This document shows positions 38,232-47,579 of a stretch of 58,359 nt of DNA, in pieces. Position numbers and translations under genes: made by a program. The notes beneath the pieces were generated by a model. That model did no database searches. It was not told the DNA's origin and saw only the letters and a program-made list of their open reading frames with translations. Numbering within the stretch: the stretch's first letter is position 1; the number at the start of each line of letters is the position of its first letter. This DNA comes from Rhodothermales bacterium (GTDB lineage Bacteria > Bacteroidota > Rhodothermia > Rhodothermales > Bin80): the NCBI GenBank assembly GCA_028278205.1, contig JANQES010000145.1, positions 1 to 58,359 of the forward strand. The letters run 5' to 3'.

Positions 38232-41114
38232 ATGAAGAAGCTCATCGCCCTGTGTTTTTGCCTGTGCCTCACGGCGACGGCCGCCCATGCGCAACAGAAT
38301 CTCACGCTCTCCGGCCGCATCGTGCAGACCGGGGACGAGGCGCCCCTGCCCGGCGTCAACGTCGTCCTGACCAGCCTCATCGATACGACCCTTCAGGCGG
38401 GCGGCATCTCTGACGACGCCGGCTTTTTCAGGGTCACGGTTCCAAGACAGGGGCCGTACCGGATGCGGCTTTCATACGTCGGCTTCCAACTTTTCCAACA
38501 GTACGTGCGGGTTCCGGCTGAAGGGCGCGATATCGGGGTGATTCGGATGGAAGAGGCGACGCTGCCGCTGGATCAGATCACGGTGGAGGCGCGGCAGGAG
38601 CGCGTCGTGCAGAAAGGCGACACGACGGAGTACAACGCCGACGCGTTCAAGGTCAACCCGGATGCCAGTGCGGAGGATCTGGTGGCGAAGATGCCGGGCA
38701 TCGTCGTCGAGGACGGCTCGGTGCAGGCGCACGGCGAGGATGTCAAGAAAGTGCTCGTGGACGGGCGCGAGTTTTTTGGGGACGATCCGACGGCGGCGCT
38801 GAGAAACCTGCCGTCCGAAATCATCGAAAAAATTCAGGTTTTCGATAAGCTGAGCGATCAGGCGGAGTTTACGGGATTCGACGACGGCAACTCGCAGAAG
38901 ACGATCAACATCATCACCCGTCCGGGCCGCAGCAACGGGCAGTTCGGTAAGGTTTACGGCGGGTATGGGTCGGAGGATCGATACATGGGCGGCGGCAACG
39001 TCAACGTCTTCGACGATGATCGGCGCATCTCGGTGATTGGGCTGAGCAACAACATCAACCAGCAGAATTTCGCGATGGAGGATTTGCTGGGCGTGGTGGG
39101 CAACGTGCGCGGGCGGCGCGGCTTCGGTGGCGGGCGACGCGGCGGCGGCGATGGGCGCGGCCCCGGCGGCGGCGGCGGGATGATGCGCGGCGGCGGCAGG
39201 CCGGGCGGCGGCATGACCGATAGGCCGGGCGGCGCACGCGGCCTGAGCACCAATCCGAGCAACTTCCTCATCGGCAACCAGGGCGGCGTCAGCGCCACGA
39301 CGGCCCTCGGCGTCAACTACACCGACGATTGGAGCAGCAAGATGCGCGTGACGGGCAGCTATTTTTTCAATATGTCTGACAACACCAGCGACATCCTGCT
39401 CGACCGGCAATATTACCTGACGGATGCCTCGACGCAGTTCTACAACGAGACCAACAACACCACCAGCGACAACTTCAACCACCGCTTCACGATGCGCGCC
39501 GAGTACACCATCGACGAGAAGAATTCGTTCATCTTTACGCCGAGGCTCAGCACGCAACGCAACAAAGCCGAGAGTTTTCTGGACGGCGTCAACACGCTCG
39601 ACAACGCGACGCTCTTGAGCCAGACCACCAACGATTATTTCTCTGAAAACACCGGCTATACGTCGTCAAACAACCTGCTCTTCCGGCATCGATTCGCCAA
39701 ACAAGGCCGGACGGTGTCGTTGAATGTGGGCGTCGGTTTCAATGATCGAACCGGGGAGAGCAGCCAGTTTTCGTCCAACATCTTTTACGACACCGAAGAC
39801 GCCGACCAGATCATCGACCAGCGGACCGACGACGGGCAGAACGGCGTGACGTTTTCGACCCGGCTCGCCTACACCGAACCCATCGGCGAGAAGGGCCAGC
39901 TTCAGCTCAACTACAGCCCCTCGCTCTCACGCAGCGACGCCGACCGGCGCGCCAACACCCTCGACGAGACGACGGGCCTCTATTCGATCCTCGACCCGTC
40001 GCTTTCGAACACGTTCGACAACGACGTCCGCACGCAGCGCGGCGGCATCAGCTACAGGCTTCGGGGCGAAAAGTCGATGTTCTCCGTCGGCGTCAACCTG
40101 CAAAAAGTTCAGCTTTCGGGCGATCAGACCTTTCCCACAACGTTCACAGTCGATCAGTCCTTCCAGAATCTGCTGCCCAACGCGATGCTGATGTACCGCT
40201 TCTCGCGGTCGAACAACCTGCGCTTGTTCTACCGGACGCACACCCAGACACCGTCGATCTCGCAGCTTCAGAATGTGATCGACAACACGAATCCGCTGCA
40301 ACTCTCGTCCGGCAATCCCGACCTCAGCCAGAGCCTCACGCATATGTTTCTGGCCCGCTACAACCGGACCGACGTGCAGAAAGGGCGCGTTTTTATCGGT
40401 TTTTTGAGCGTCTCGAAGAGCCTGGATTACATCGGCAGCGAATCGGTTATTGCCGAGGAAGACATGACGCTCGACGGCGGCGTGCTGCTGGCGCAGGGCT
40501 CGCAGTTTACGCGCCCGATCAACCTCGACGGCTACTGGAATGCGCGATCGTTCTTCACGCTGGGGCTGCCGGCGGATTTCATCAAGAGTAACCTGAATCT
40601 CAACGCCGGCTACACCTATTCGCGGACGCCGGGCGTGATCAACGACGAGCGCAACGAGTCGGCGGTGCAGAATATCAACGGCGGCGTGGTGCTGGGCAGC
40701 AACATCAGCGAACGGGTCGATTTCACGCTGTCCTACGCGCTCAACTACAACATCGTCGAAAACACGGTCTATCCGGAGTTGGACGCCGACTATGTGTTTC
40801 ACCGCTCGGGGGTGAAATTCAACTGGCTGCCGAAGCGGTCGCTGGTCTTGCAGACGGCGGTCAATTACACGACGTACACGGGCCTCGACGACGCCATCAA
40901 CGAGCCGGCGCTGCTGTGGAATGCCGGCCTCGGCTACAAATTCCTCAAAGGCAACGGCGGCGAGATCAAGCTGATCGTGGCCGACATCCTCAACCAGAAC
41001 ACGAGCGTCAACCGCACGATCAACGAATTCTACGTCGAAGACAACGTGACGAACGTGCTGGGGCGGTACATCATGCTGAACTTCACCTACACGCTGCGGA
41101 ATTTCAGGCTGTGA
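38232..41114 (+). CDS. Outer-membrane beta-barrel protein with carboxypeptidase-regulatory-like domain (TonB-dependent receptor family)
   Basis: 960 residues from ATG 38232, preceded by a GAGGAAAT ribosome binding site; the signal peptide is MKKLIALCFCLCLTATAAHA. Residues about 20-105 form a carboxypeptidase-regulatory-like beta-sandwich (LSGRIVQTGDEAPLPGVNVV). A plug-like domain follows (DASAEDLVAKMPGIVVEDG, VDGREFFGDDPTAALRNLPS). A Gly/Arg-rich loop (about 295-345) interrupts the start of the barrel, which then runs as alternating aromatic strands to the C terminus (IMLNFTYTLRNFRL). This is the OMP_b-brl_3 class common in Bacteroidota. It may import or bind glycans or peptides; no SusD partner is adjacent. 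The stop is followed at once by an inverted repeat. Confidence 0.9.
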   Translation: MKKLIALCFCLCLTATAAHAQQNLTLSGRIVQTGDEAPLPGVNVVLTSLIDTTLQAGGISDDAGFFRVTVPRQGPYRMRLSYVGFQLFQQYVRVPAEGRDIGVIRMEEATLPLDQITVEARQERVVQKGDTTEYNADAFKVNPDASAEDLVAKMPGIVVEDGSVQAHGEDVKKVLVDGREFFGDDPTAALRNLPSEIIEKIQVFDKLSDQAEFTGFDDGNSQKTINIITRPGRSNGQFGKVYGGYGSEDRYMGGGNVNVFDDDRRISVIGLSNNINQQNFAMEDLLGVVGNVRGRRGFGGGRRGGGDGRGPGGGGGMMRGGGRPGGGMTDRPGGARGLSTNPSNFLIGNQGGVSATTALGVNYTDDWSSKMRVTGSYFFNMSDNTSDILLDRQYYLTDASTQFYNETNNTTSDNFNHRFTMRAEYTIDEKNSFIFTPRLSTQRNKAESFLDGVNTLDNATLLSQTTNDYFSENTGYTSSNNLLFRHRFAKQGRTVSLNVGVGFNDRTGESSQFSSNIFYDTEDADQIIDQRTDDGQNGVTFSTRLAYTEPIGEKGQLQLNYSPSLSRSDADRRANTLDETTGLYSILDPSLSNTFDNDVRTQRGGISYRLRGEKSMFSVGVNLQKVQLSGDQTFPTTFTVDQSFQNLLPNAMLMYRFSRSNNLRLFYRTHTQTPSISQLQNVIDNTNPLQLSSGNPDLSQSLTHMFLARYNRTDVQKGRVFIGFLSVSKSLDYIGSESVIAEEDMTLDGGVLLAQGSQFTRPINLDGYWNARSFFTLGLPADFIKSNLNLNAGYTYSRTPGVINDERNESAVQNINGGVVLGSNISERVDFTLSYALNYNIVENTVYPELDADYVFHRSGVKFNWLPKRSLVLQTAVNYTTYTGLDDAINEPALLWNAGLGYKFLKGNGGEIKLIVADILNQNTSVNRTINEFYVEDNVTNVLGRYIMLNFTYTLRNFRL

Positions 41115-41115
41115 T

Positions 41116-41181
41116 TAACCGCAGAGTTCGCTGAGAACGCAGAATTCGCCCTCTCTGCGCCCTCAGCGAACTCTGGGGTTA
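41116..41181. repeat. Inverted repeat of CGCAGAGTTCGCTGAG words
   Basis: TAACCGCAGAGTTCGCTGAG (41116-41135) faces CTCAGCGAACTCTGGGGTTA (41162-41181), an 18 of 20 match, with a second GCAGAATTCGC unit inside. It lies between the convergent ends of the outer-membrane and ygeY genes and may act as a two-way terminator. Confidence 0.85.
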
Positions 41182-41193
41182 AAAAATCCCCCA

Positions 41194-42393
41194 CTACTGC
41201 CCATCCACATGCAACAGCGAAGCCGGCAGCGCCGCATAAAAAGCCACGCCGCTGACCAGATCGTCGATCTTGACGCGGTCGTTGATGGAGTGGGCGTCTT
41301 CTTCGCGGCCCGGCGCAAAGCCGATCGTCGGGATACCGAGGCGCCCCATGCTAGAGATGCCGTTGGTGCTGAAAACCCATCGGCTGATGGCAGGCTGACG
41401 CCCCAACACGGTCGCAGCGGCGTGGACACCCGCCTGCACTAGCATGTGATCTTCGGGCAGCACCCAGGTGGGATAATATTTTTCGATTTCGAGGACTTTG
41501 CCTTTGTAGGAGGGTGTGTCGTAGTGGAGGATCTCCACGCGCATGTCGTCGGGGCGGTAACTCGGCAGCGCCTCGATCTGCTGCACGGCCAGGTCTTTGG
41601 TCTCGCCGTCGGTCAGGCGGCGGTCGATGTGGATGCGGCAGCCGTCGGGTACGGCGCAGAGGCTGGGCGTCTCGCACGAGATATGGGTGACGGCGCAGGT
41701 GCCTTTGCCCAGAAACGGATCGTCGTGCAGGCGTTCGTTGAGTTGTTCGATGTCGGCCACGAGGCGCATGGCTTTGTAGATGGCATTGTCGCCGCGTTCG
41801 GGCGCCGAGGCGTGGCACGAGACGCCGTTAATGACCACGTTGATCTCGACGCGCCCCCGGTGGCCGCGATACACCGCCAGATCGGTGCTCTCACCCAGGC
41901 ACACGTAATCGACATCGCCGATGGCTTCTTCGAGGGCATATTGCAAGCCCAGCCCGTCGCAGTCCTCCTCCTGCACCGAGCCGACGACGAAGAGCGAGAA
42001 CTGATCGAGGTGCGCGCCGAGGTCTTTGTAAAGCTTCGCGCCGTAGACCTGCGTGGCCGTGGCGAGCTTGTCGTCGCCTGCGCCGCGACCATAGATATAG
42101 CCGTCTTCGACTTTGCCTTCGAACGGATCGAAGGGCCAGTTATCGAGGTTGCCTACGTCTACGGTGTCGATGTGGCCGTCGTAGACGAGGCGGATGGGGC
42201 CGTCGCCGATCTGGCCGATGACGTTGCCGTAGTCGTCGGTCCAGGCCCTGTCAAAGCCGAGCGTTTCCATCTCGCGCACGATGCGCGCCGCCACCTCGCC
42301 TTCCTCGCTGCTGAGGCTTTTGATTCGCACCATATCACGCAAAAACGCGGCGACATCTTCGCGATAGTGTCCTGCTCGTTCTGCTATCGTCAT
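41194..42393 (-). CDS. ygeY: M20-family hydrolase YgeY
   Basis: 399 residues from ATG 42393. The dinuclear metal site of M20 peptidases is visible: VYDGHIDTVDVG (His and Asp), GRGAGDDKLATA (Asp), VQEEDCDGLGL (Glu-Glu), LGESTDLAVYRG and the last His in EEDAHSINDRVKI. The DGYIYGRGAGDDK and STNGISSMGRLGIPTIGF segments are typical of the YgeY family (formerly selenium metabolism-linked hydrolase). In the urate-catabolic model it acts on an open-chain nitrogen intermediate between YgeW and the ammonia-lyase. A longer frame to 42549 is translated repeat. It is far from ygeW here, unlike the tight E. coli cluster. Confidence 0.92.
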   Translation of the reverse strand: MTIAERAGHYREDVAAFLRDMVRIKSLSSEEGEVAARIVREMETLGFDRAWTDDYGNVIGQIGDGPIRLVYDGHIDTVDVGNLDNWPFDPFEGKVEDGYIYGRGAGDDKLATATQVYGAKLYKDLGAHLDQFSLFVVGSVQEEDCDGLGLQYALEEAIGDVDYVCLGESTDLAVYRGHRGRVEINVVINGVSCHASAPERGDNAIYKAMRLVADIEQLNERLHDDPFLGKGTCAVTHISCETPSLCAVPDGCRIHIDRRLTDGETKDLAVQQIEALPSYRPDDMRVEILHYDTPSYKGKVLEIEKYYPTWVLPEDHMLVQAGVHAAATVLGRQPAISRWVFSTNGISSMGRLGIPTIGFAPGREEDAHSINDRVKIDDLVSGVAFYAALPASLLHVDGQ

Positions 42394-42417
42394 GGTTTTG
42401 TTCGAGGTTGTTTGAAT

Positions 42418-42525
42418 GGAACGCGGATGACGCGGATTTGCGCGGATTTTGTTGATAGTAGATCCGCGACACGAGCGCAGCGGCTGACGAAGTAAAATCC
42501 GCCCAATCCGCGTCATCCGCGTTCC
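42418..42525. repeat. Inverted repeat of GCGGATGACGCGGATT words
   Basis: GGAACGCGGATGACGCGGAT and following TTGCGCGGATTTT (42418-42450) face AAAATCCGCCCAATCCGCGT and CATCCGCGTTCC (42494-42525). The outer 20 bases are a perfect match. The interior contains one degenerate GATCCGCG copy. It lies between mscS and ygeY, which are transcribed in the same direction. Confidence 0.87.
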
Positions 42526-42564
42526 TCTCGATGTTGTCATGGACGGCAAGGCAGAAGATACAAA

Positions 42565-43401
42565 CTAGTCCCTCAGGAGCACGTTCTCTCTATCCTCCTT
42601 ATCGAAATGAAGCACGCGTTGCGGGTAGGGTATTTTGATACCATGTTTATCCCAGGCATATTTGATGTTTTCTATGCATGGCTCTTTCACCCTGAAATAA
42701 TCTTCAGGTTTGCACCAGAGAAACACACGTAATTGCACGCCATCATCTTCCAGATCACTCACCTCGGTAAAGGGGCCGGGATCGTGGATGACGTGAGGCG
42801 TATTGCGCATGGCTTCTAACAATACTTCTTTGGCTTTTTTGATATCCGAATCGTACGAAATACGCAGATAAAACCGCCGCCGCACGATGTCATCATGGGA
42901 ATGATTTTGAACGACATCGTTGGTAATTGCCCCATTGGGGATCGTGACGTAGCGATGTAATCGGGTCAATAATGTTGTGTAAAGCAAATCAATCTTTGTA
43001 ACAAACCCATCAACGTCTTTGATGGTAACAAAGTCACCTTTTTTGAAAGGTTTAAATAACAGAATAAGGATGCCTCCTGCAAAATTGGACAGGCTTCCCT
43101 GCAAGGCCAACCCGATGGCTAATCCGATAGAACCTAACAGAGCCAGGATGGTAGCGATCTGAACGCCCACCATAGAAGCCAGCGTTATTGCTAACAATAT
43201 TTTGAGCACCATTCCTATCAAACTTGCGAGGAATCCGGATAACGCTTCATCGGGAAAAACCTTCGCCAACCCTTTTGCCAGGACCTTCATCAATTGTTTA
43301 ATGATCCATAAACCAATAACAAGCGTCAGGACGACGACGAGCAGGTTGGTGGCAATGTCGATGCCCTTCGTCGTCAGGAACTCCAGAATGTTTTCTTGCA
43401 T
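42565..43401 (-). CDS. MscS-like small-conductance mechanosensitive channel
   Basis: 278 residues, close to E. coli MscS (286). An N-terminal helix pair (LLVVVLTLVIGLWIIKQLMK) precedes the pore helix region ILALLGSIGLAIGLALQGSLSNFAGG, with the Gly/Ala packing pattern of TM3. The beta domain follows (FKKGDFVTIKDVDGFVTKID, IPNGAITNDVVQNHSHDD) and the C-terminal alpha/beta domain (YFRVKEPCIENIKYAWDKHG). It acts as a tension-gated safety valve in the inner membrane. Base composition is AT-richer than its neighbours and differs from the first channel gene, so the two are not recent duplicates. Confidence 0.93.
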   Translation of the reverse strand: MQENILEFLTTKGIDIATNLLVVVLTLVIGLWIIKQLMKVLAKGLAKVFPDEALSGFLASLIGMVLKILLAITLASMVGVQIATILALLGSIGLAIGLALQGSLSNFAGGILILLFKPFKKGDFVTIKDVDGFVTKIDLLYTTLLTRLHRYVTIPNGAITNDVVQNHSHDDIVRRRFYLRISYDSDIKKAKEVLLEAMRNTPHVIHDPGPFTEVSDLEDDGVQLRVFLWCKPEDYFRVKEPCIENIKYAWDKHGIKIPYPQRVLHFDKEDRENVLLRD

Positions 43402-43518
43402 AGGACCGTGAGGCTTGGGAGGAAGGAAACGGGGAAGCGTTAAGATAAAGAGAGACCGCCCTCCGGAAATAAACAGGGCTGTAAAAAAAATGAAAACCAG
43501 ACGTATTCAACCCGGATA

Positions 43519-44988
43519 TTACAACCCCTTCAACAACCCCGTGCGCGCGTTGAATTCGTCGATCAGGGCGTCGAGTTCATCGAGTTGGCCGTGGTGGCTT
43601 GTCCAATAGGCATCGTCGTACCATTGCTCCTGGATCTCATCGTAGGTTTTACCCTGCTGCTCCACCCACGTGTAGTATTTCAGATTGTGGATCCGCTTGC
43701 GGCCATAATAGCTCAATTCTTCCACATAATCGATGGTGACACCCTTCAAATATCGATGATAGGCCTCGGCGGCATCCAATGTGGTGAACGGCCCTCGCGC
43801 TTCGCCGAGTTCACGCAGGCGGCTCCGGTAGAGCGCCATCGAGTCGGTCAACATCGTCATCACCACGTCGCGGGGGCCGAGTTCGAAGTATTTGGCAAAC
43901 TTGATGCTTGAGAGCAGGTTGGCGACGCACGAGATGCCCAGCAGCGGTAACTGATCCACCAGATCCTCCGAGACGCCCTGCTCGGCGAGGTAGCGCTGGC
44001 CCGCCGGCTCGTTAAAAAGGCGGATGAGCACCACCGGCGCCTCATCGTCGATAGCGATCACGAGGTCGGTATTTTTGACGTTGTGGATCCAGGGCACGTG
44101 CTTGTCGCCGATGCCTTCGATGCGGTGGGCGCCGAAGCCGTTGTTGAGCAGCGTCGGGCATTGCAAGGCCTCGGCGGCGGCAATCTTGCAGGTGGGAAAA
44201 AGTGTCTTGAGATAATCGCCGCTGGCGATGGTGCCTGCCGAGCCGGTGGTGTAGACGGCGCCATGAAACGTGTCGTTTGGCCCCATGACGCGTTCGAGCA
44301 CCTCGGCCATAGCCGGGCCGGTGATCTCGTAATGCCAGAGGTAGTTGCCGAACTCCTCGAACTGGTTGAAGATGACCAGATCCTGGCCGGATTCCCGCAA
44401 TTCGCGGCATTTGTCGAAGATCTCTTTGACGTTGCTCTCGCTGCCGGGCGTCTTGATGACCTCGCCGGCCACCGAGGCCAGCCACTCGAACCGTTCCTGG
44501 CTCATCCCCTCCGGCAAAATGGCGATGGACTCGCAGGCCAGCAACGCCGAGTCGTAAGCGCCGCCCCGGCAGTAGTTGCCGGTAGACGGCCAGACGGCTT
44601 TCTGGGTCGTCGGGTCGAACTGGCCGGTGACCAGGCGCGGCGTCAGGCAGCCGAAGGCCGCGCCTACTTTGTGCGCGCCGGTAGGAAACCACTTACCCAC
44701 GGGCGCCACGATACGGGCTTCCACCCCCGTCAGCGCCGGAGGAAACTCGAGATAATTGACCTCGCCGAAGCCGCCGCCGCGCGCCACCGGCTCGTTGTGC
44801 CAGGTGATGCGAAACAGGTTGAGCGGATCGACATCCCACAGCCCCACCCCGCGCAGCCGGGCTGCAAGCGCCGGAGGAATCTGCGTGGGATCTCGCTGCT
44901 GTTTGAAGGTAGGAATAAGAATATTGCGTTCTCTGGCCCGTTTGATAGCTCTCTCGCGAACGTCGGGCTGAACCGTCAAGTCTATCAT
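43519..44988 (-). CDS. PLP-dependent enzyme of the tryptophan synthase beta/cysteine synthase superfamily
   Basis: 489 residues. The PLP Lys lies in WFPTGAHKVGAAFGCL; the Gly-rich pocket is near VWPSTGNYCRGGAYDSALLA and YTTGSAGTIASGDYLKTLFP. A C-terminal helical segment (AEAYHRYLKGVTIDYVEELS) is long for a plain cysteine synthase. The sequence resembles uncharacterised cysteine-synthase-like proteins annotated only as PLP-dependent enzymes. In E. coli the PLP enzyme YgeX (diaminopropionate ammonia-lyase) stands beside ygeW and ygeY. Here ygeX is missing, and this gene lies 1.1 kb from ygeY on the same strand, so I infer it may supply an ammonia-lyase or beta-elimination step. That role is a hypothesis. 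Confidence 0.8.
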   Translation of the reverse strand: MIDLTVQPDVRERAIKRARERNILIPTFKQQRDPTQIPPALAARLRGVGLWDVDPLNLFRITWHNEPVARGGGFGEVNYLEFPPALTGVEARIVAPVGKWFPTGAHKVGAAFGCLTPRLVTGQFDPTTQKAVWPSTGNYCRGGAYDSALLACESIAILPEGMSQERFEWLASVAGEVIKTPGSESNVKEIFDKCRELRESGQDLVIFNQFEEFGNYLWHYEITGPAMAEVLERVMGPNDTFHGAVYTTGSAGTIASGDYLKTLFPTCKIAAAEALQCPTLLNNGFGAHRIEGIGDKHVPWIHNVKNTDLVIAIDDEAPVVLIRLFNEPAGQRYLAEQGVSEDLVDQLPLLGISCVANLLSSIKFAKYFELGPRDVVMTMLTDSMALYRSRLRELGEARGPFTTLDAAEAYHRYLKGVTIDYVEELSYYGRKRIHNLKYYTWVEQQGKTYDEIQEQWYDDAYWTSHHGQLDELDALIDEFNARTGLLKGL

Positions 44989-45133
44989 TGCCTGCCCCGG
45001 TCGTGGGATCCTAAAAAAAAGGCCTTGCGTCGTTGAACGCAGGCAGCGTTTCCAAAGAAAACACTTTTTTCTGAGAATCGCTTGGAAAACGCGCTCGTGT
45101 GATTTTAAGAAATCAGCTTTGCAACGATGTTTT

Positions 45134-45221
45134 CAGTGTTTTAGTGTTATGGTGTCATAGTGTTTTAGTCATCTGAAGCAAAAGAACTAAAACACCAAAA
45201 CACTATAACACTCAAACACTT
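45134..45221. repeat. Inverted AACACTAAA-type octamer array
   Basis: CAGTGTTTTAGTGTTATGGT and TCATAGTGTTTTAGT (45134-45169) face ACTAAAACACCAAAACACTA and TAACACTCAAACACT (45187-45221). It lies between the sulfotransferase stop and the PLP enzyme start on the minus strand. The same word recurs at 58184-58236. Confidence 0.85.
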
Positions 45222-45224
45222 GAA

Positions 45225-46052
45225 TTACGGCACGATGCGCGCGTCATCGTCGCGCAGGGCGTTGTAAATCTCCAGGCAGTGCGCTACGTGCTGGCGGAAG
45301 CCGTTGGTGGTGGGAAAAGAATCCAGCGGCGGGATCGGCTCGGTGGCGGCTTGTAGGCCGCGGCTCTCCAAGACGCGCTGATAGAGATGTCGGTGGGCGC
45401 CCTCAAGATTGTCGAGTTCGACCCTGGTATAGGGCTGCCAGCGCAGCATCTCGGTCGAAAAAGACAACTCCAATCGGTCGAAAATTTGCGGGAAGATGCG
45501 GTCTGGAGTATTCCTGAAATCAGCGGCATCGACGATCATGTACGGCACGTCTCGATCCCGGCACCAGCCGATCTGTGAAGCGATCAAATCCCACCCGGAC
45601 TCGACCTTCGGATAAAAAGGACTGGCGCCGCCTTCGACTTTTTTCTCCATCCGCGAGGCGATGTTCTGGCGCGGATCGCGCACAATAAAAATCAGCGGCC
45701 CGGTTGCCATCGCCACGAGCAGTGGGAAATTATCGCCCACCTGATACGGCATCTCTTTGATGACGAGCGCCTCGCCTTGCCCCGTTCCGGGTTGCTCATT
45801 GATCAGCCGCAAATCGAGGGGATCGCTGAGTTTCTCGGCCACCTGATCCAACTCCCGGTTCCAATAATACGTCACCTCAAAGGGTTCGTGGCTGTAGTAA
45901 CGGACCGAAGGATGCTCCCAAAAAACGCGGGCGAAGGCCGTGGAGCCGCACCTCGGCGGAGAAACGATCACGTAAATGGCTTCATATTTTTTAAGGACTT
46001 GCGCAAACAGCGAGGGAACTTCGGGTACATCCAGCGAGAGTACGTTTTGCAC
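45225..46052 (-). CDS. Sulfotransferase-family protein
   Basis: 275 residues without a signal peptide. The 5'-phosphosulfate loop is IVSPPRCGSTAFARVFWEHP and the 3'-phosphate motif is IFIVRDPRQNIASRM, both hallmarks of PAPS-dependent sulfotransferases. SVRYYSHEPFEVTYY and DVPYMIVDAADFRNTP are typical core strands. Proteins of this kind transfer sulfate to small molecules, lipids or glycans; the acceptor is unknown. It stands between two PLP-enzyme genes of the nitrogen-catabolic region with no evident link. The start ATG 46052 is the only one that retains the first strand. Confidence 0.87.
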   Translation of the reverse strand: MQNVLSLDVPEVPSLFAQVLKKYEAIYVIVSPPRCGSTAFARVFWEHPSVRYYSHEPFEVTYYWNRELDQVAEKLSDPLDLRLINEQPGTGQGEALVIKEMPYQVGDNFPLLVAMATGPLIFIVRDPRQNIASRMEKKVEGGASPFYPKVESGWDLIASQIGWCRDRDVPYMIVDAADFRNTPDRIFPQIFDRLELSFSTEMLRWQPYTRVELDNLEGAHRHLYQRVLESRGLQAATEPIPPLDSFPTTNGFRQHVAHCLEIYNALRDDDARIVP

Positions 46053-46186
46053 GACGAGAAAGATTGGTGAACGGATACCACGAATCGCAGACGATCAATA
46101 TATAGAACAGAGACGCCCCGGCCAAATTAAGAAATTAATTCAGCGTGCTCGACATCTCTAGACGGATACAAAGGGCTGAGGATTGA

Positions 46187-47482
46187 TCAGTTGTTGCCTG
46201 TTTTCTTGTGTCCGTTTGTCGTCGGCTTGCTTCCGCTCAATGCCTGCTCCAGGGCTGCCAGGTCCGGGGCAATGCGGTGCGGCTCTGTGCCCACCAACGC
46301 CGCCGCCTTCATCGCACCGGCTACATCCTTCAGCCCGTTGCCGGTGTTGATCACCACGATGCGGTCGTCGGGAGAGACCACGCCCTGGTTGGCGGCCTGG
46401 ATCAGGCCGGCATAGGCGGCGGCGCCGGCGGGTTCGGCAAAAACACCACTGCCGCGCGCCAGAGCCGGGATGGCCGCCAGGATCTCCTCGTCCGTCACGC
46501 TGAGAAACGCGCCCCGGGTCTCTTTGACGGCAGCCAGGGCTTTGAGCCGGTCGCGCGGCAGGCCCACGCAGAGGCTATCGGCCACGGTCTGCGCGGCGAT
46601 GGGCGGCTTGGTTAAGACCGGCTCGTCGCGCTGCCAGGCCTCCCAGAGATAGTCGCTGCCGTCCGCCTGGACGCCCATCAGGCGCGGCATGTGGTCTATC
46701 CAGCCCAGCGCATACAAATCTTTGAGCCCTTTATGAAGCCCTCCGATGATGCACCCATCGCCCACACTCACAAAGATATAGTCGGGCGCCTGCCAGTCGA
46801 GTTGTTCACAAATCTCATAGCTGGCCGTCTTCTTGCCCTCGGTCATGTAGGGGTTGTAGGCGGTGTTGCGGTTGTACCAGCCGTAGCGCTCGGCAGCGTG
46901 CAGGCACAGGTCAAACGCCTCGTCGTAGGTCCCCTGAACCAGCATCACCGTCGAGCCGAGCACGAGCAACTGGGCGATCTTGGCCTGGGGCGCAGCTTCG
47001 GGCACAAAGATCACGTTGGGTTGCCCGACGCTGGCACAGAGGCCGCTCAAGGCAGCGGCGGCATTGCCGCTGCTGGCCGTAGCCAGGACGGCAGCGCCCC
47101 ACTCCCTGGCTTTGACCACGGCCACGGCGCTGGCCCGGTCTTTAAACGAAGCCGTGGGCAGGCGCCCGTCGTCTTTGATCCACAGATGCGTCAGCCCCAG
47201 GTCGGCAGCCAGCCGGGGGGCCTCGTAGAGCGGCGTCCCTCCTACCGTCAACGGCGGGACGGGGCTCTCCGGCTCGACCGGCAACAGCGGTTTATACCGC
47301 CAGATGGTAGGATCGCTCGACTGCGCGAGATCCTCTTTGCGAAGCCGTTGCCCGATCAGGTCGTAATCGTAGCGCACGTCGACAATGCCGTCGGTGTCAT
47401 GATCGGGGCACACATAAGCGATCTCGTCCACGGCATATTCGTTGCCGCAGATCAGGCATTTCAGGCCGATAACATGATCCAT
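46187..47482 (-). CDS. Threonine synthase-like PLP-dependent enzyme
   Basis: 431 residues. An N-terminal Cys motif (LKCLICGNEY, then YVCPDHD) is typical of archaeal/actinobacterial threonine synthases. The PLP Lys is in RLPTASFKDRASAVAVVKA, the phosphate loop in TASSGNAAAALSGLCA, and VSVGDGCIIGGLHKGLKDL is the second glycine-rich motif. The C terminus (KPTTNGHKKTGNN) is disordered. True ThrC would convert phosphohomoserine to threonine. Its place directly before the YgfK-like gene, with about 100 bases between, suggests instead a role in the nitrogen-catabolic set, perhaps as a beta-elimination enzyme such as the YgeX step. Both readings are open. Confidence 0.85.
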   Translation of the reverse strand: MDHVIGLKCLICGNEYAVDEIAYVCPDHDTDGIVDVRYDYDLIGQRLRKEDLAQSSDPTIWRYKPLLPVEPESPVPPLTVGGTPLYEAPRLAADLGLTHLWIKDDGRLPTASFKDRASAVAVVKAREWGAAVLATASSGNAAAALSGLCASVGQPNVIFVPEAAPQAKIAQLLVLGSTVMLVQGTYDEAFDLCLHAAERYGWYNRNTAYNPYMTEGKKTASYEICEQLDWQAPDYIFVSVGDGCIIGGLHKGLKDLYALGWIDHMPRLMGVQADGSDYLWEAWQRDEPVLTKPPIAAQTVADSLCVGLPRDRLKALAAVKETRGAFLSVTDEEILAAIPALARGSGVFAEPAGAAAYAGLIQAANQGVVSPDDRIVVINTGNGLKDVAGAMKAAALVGTEPHRIAPDLAALEQALSGSKPTTNGHKKTGNN

Positions 47483-47579
47483 AGCGATTGTTGGATAGCT
47501 GATGACCGATGGCGAATGATGGATAAAATAACCTAATTCTCAGCAAAGAAGATGTCTATAATCCAAAATCCCCAAACCT

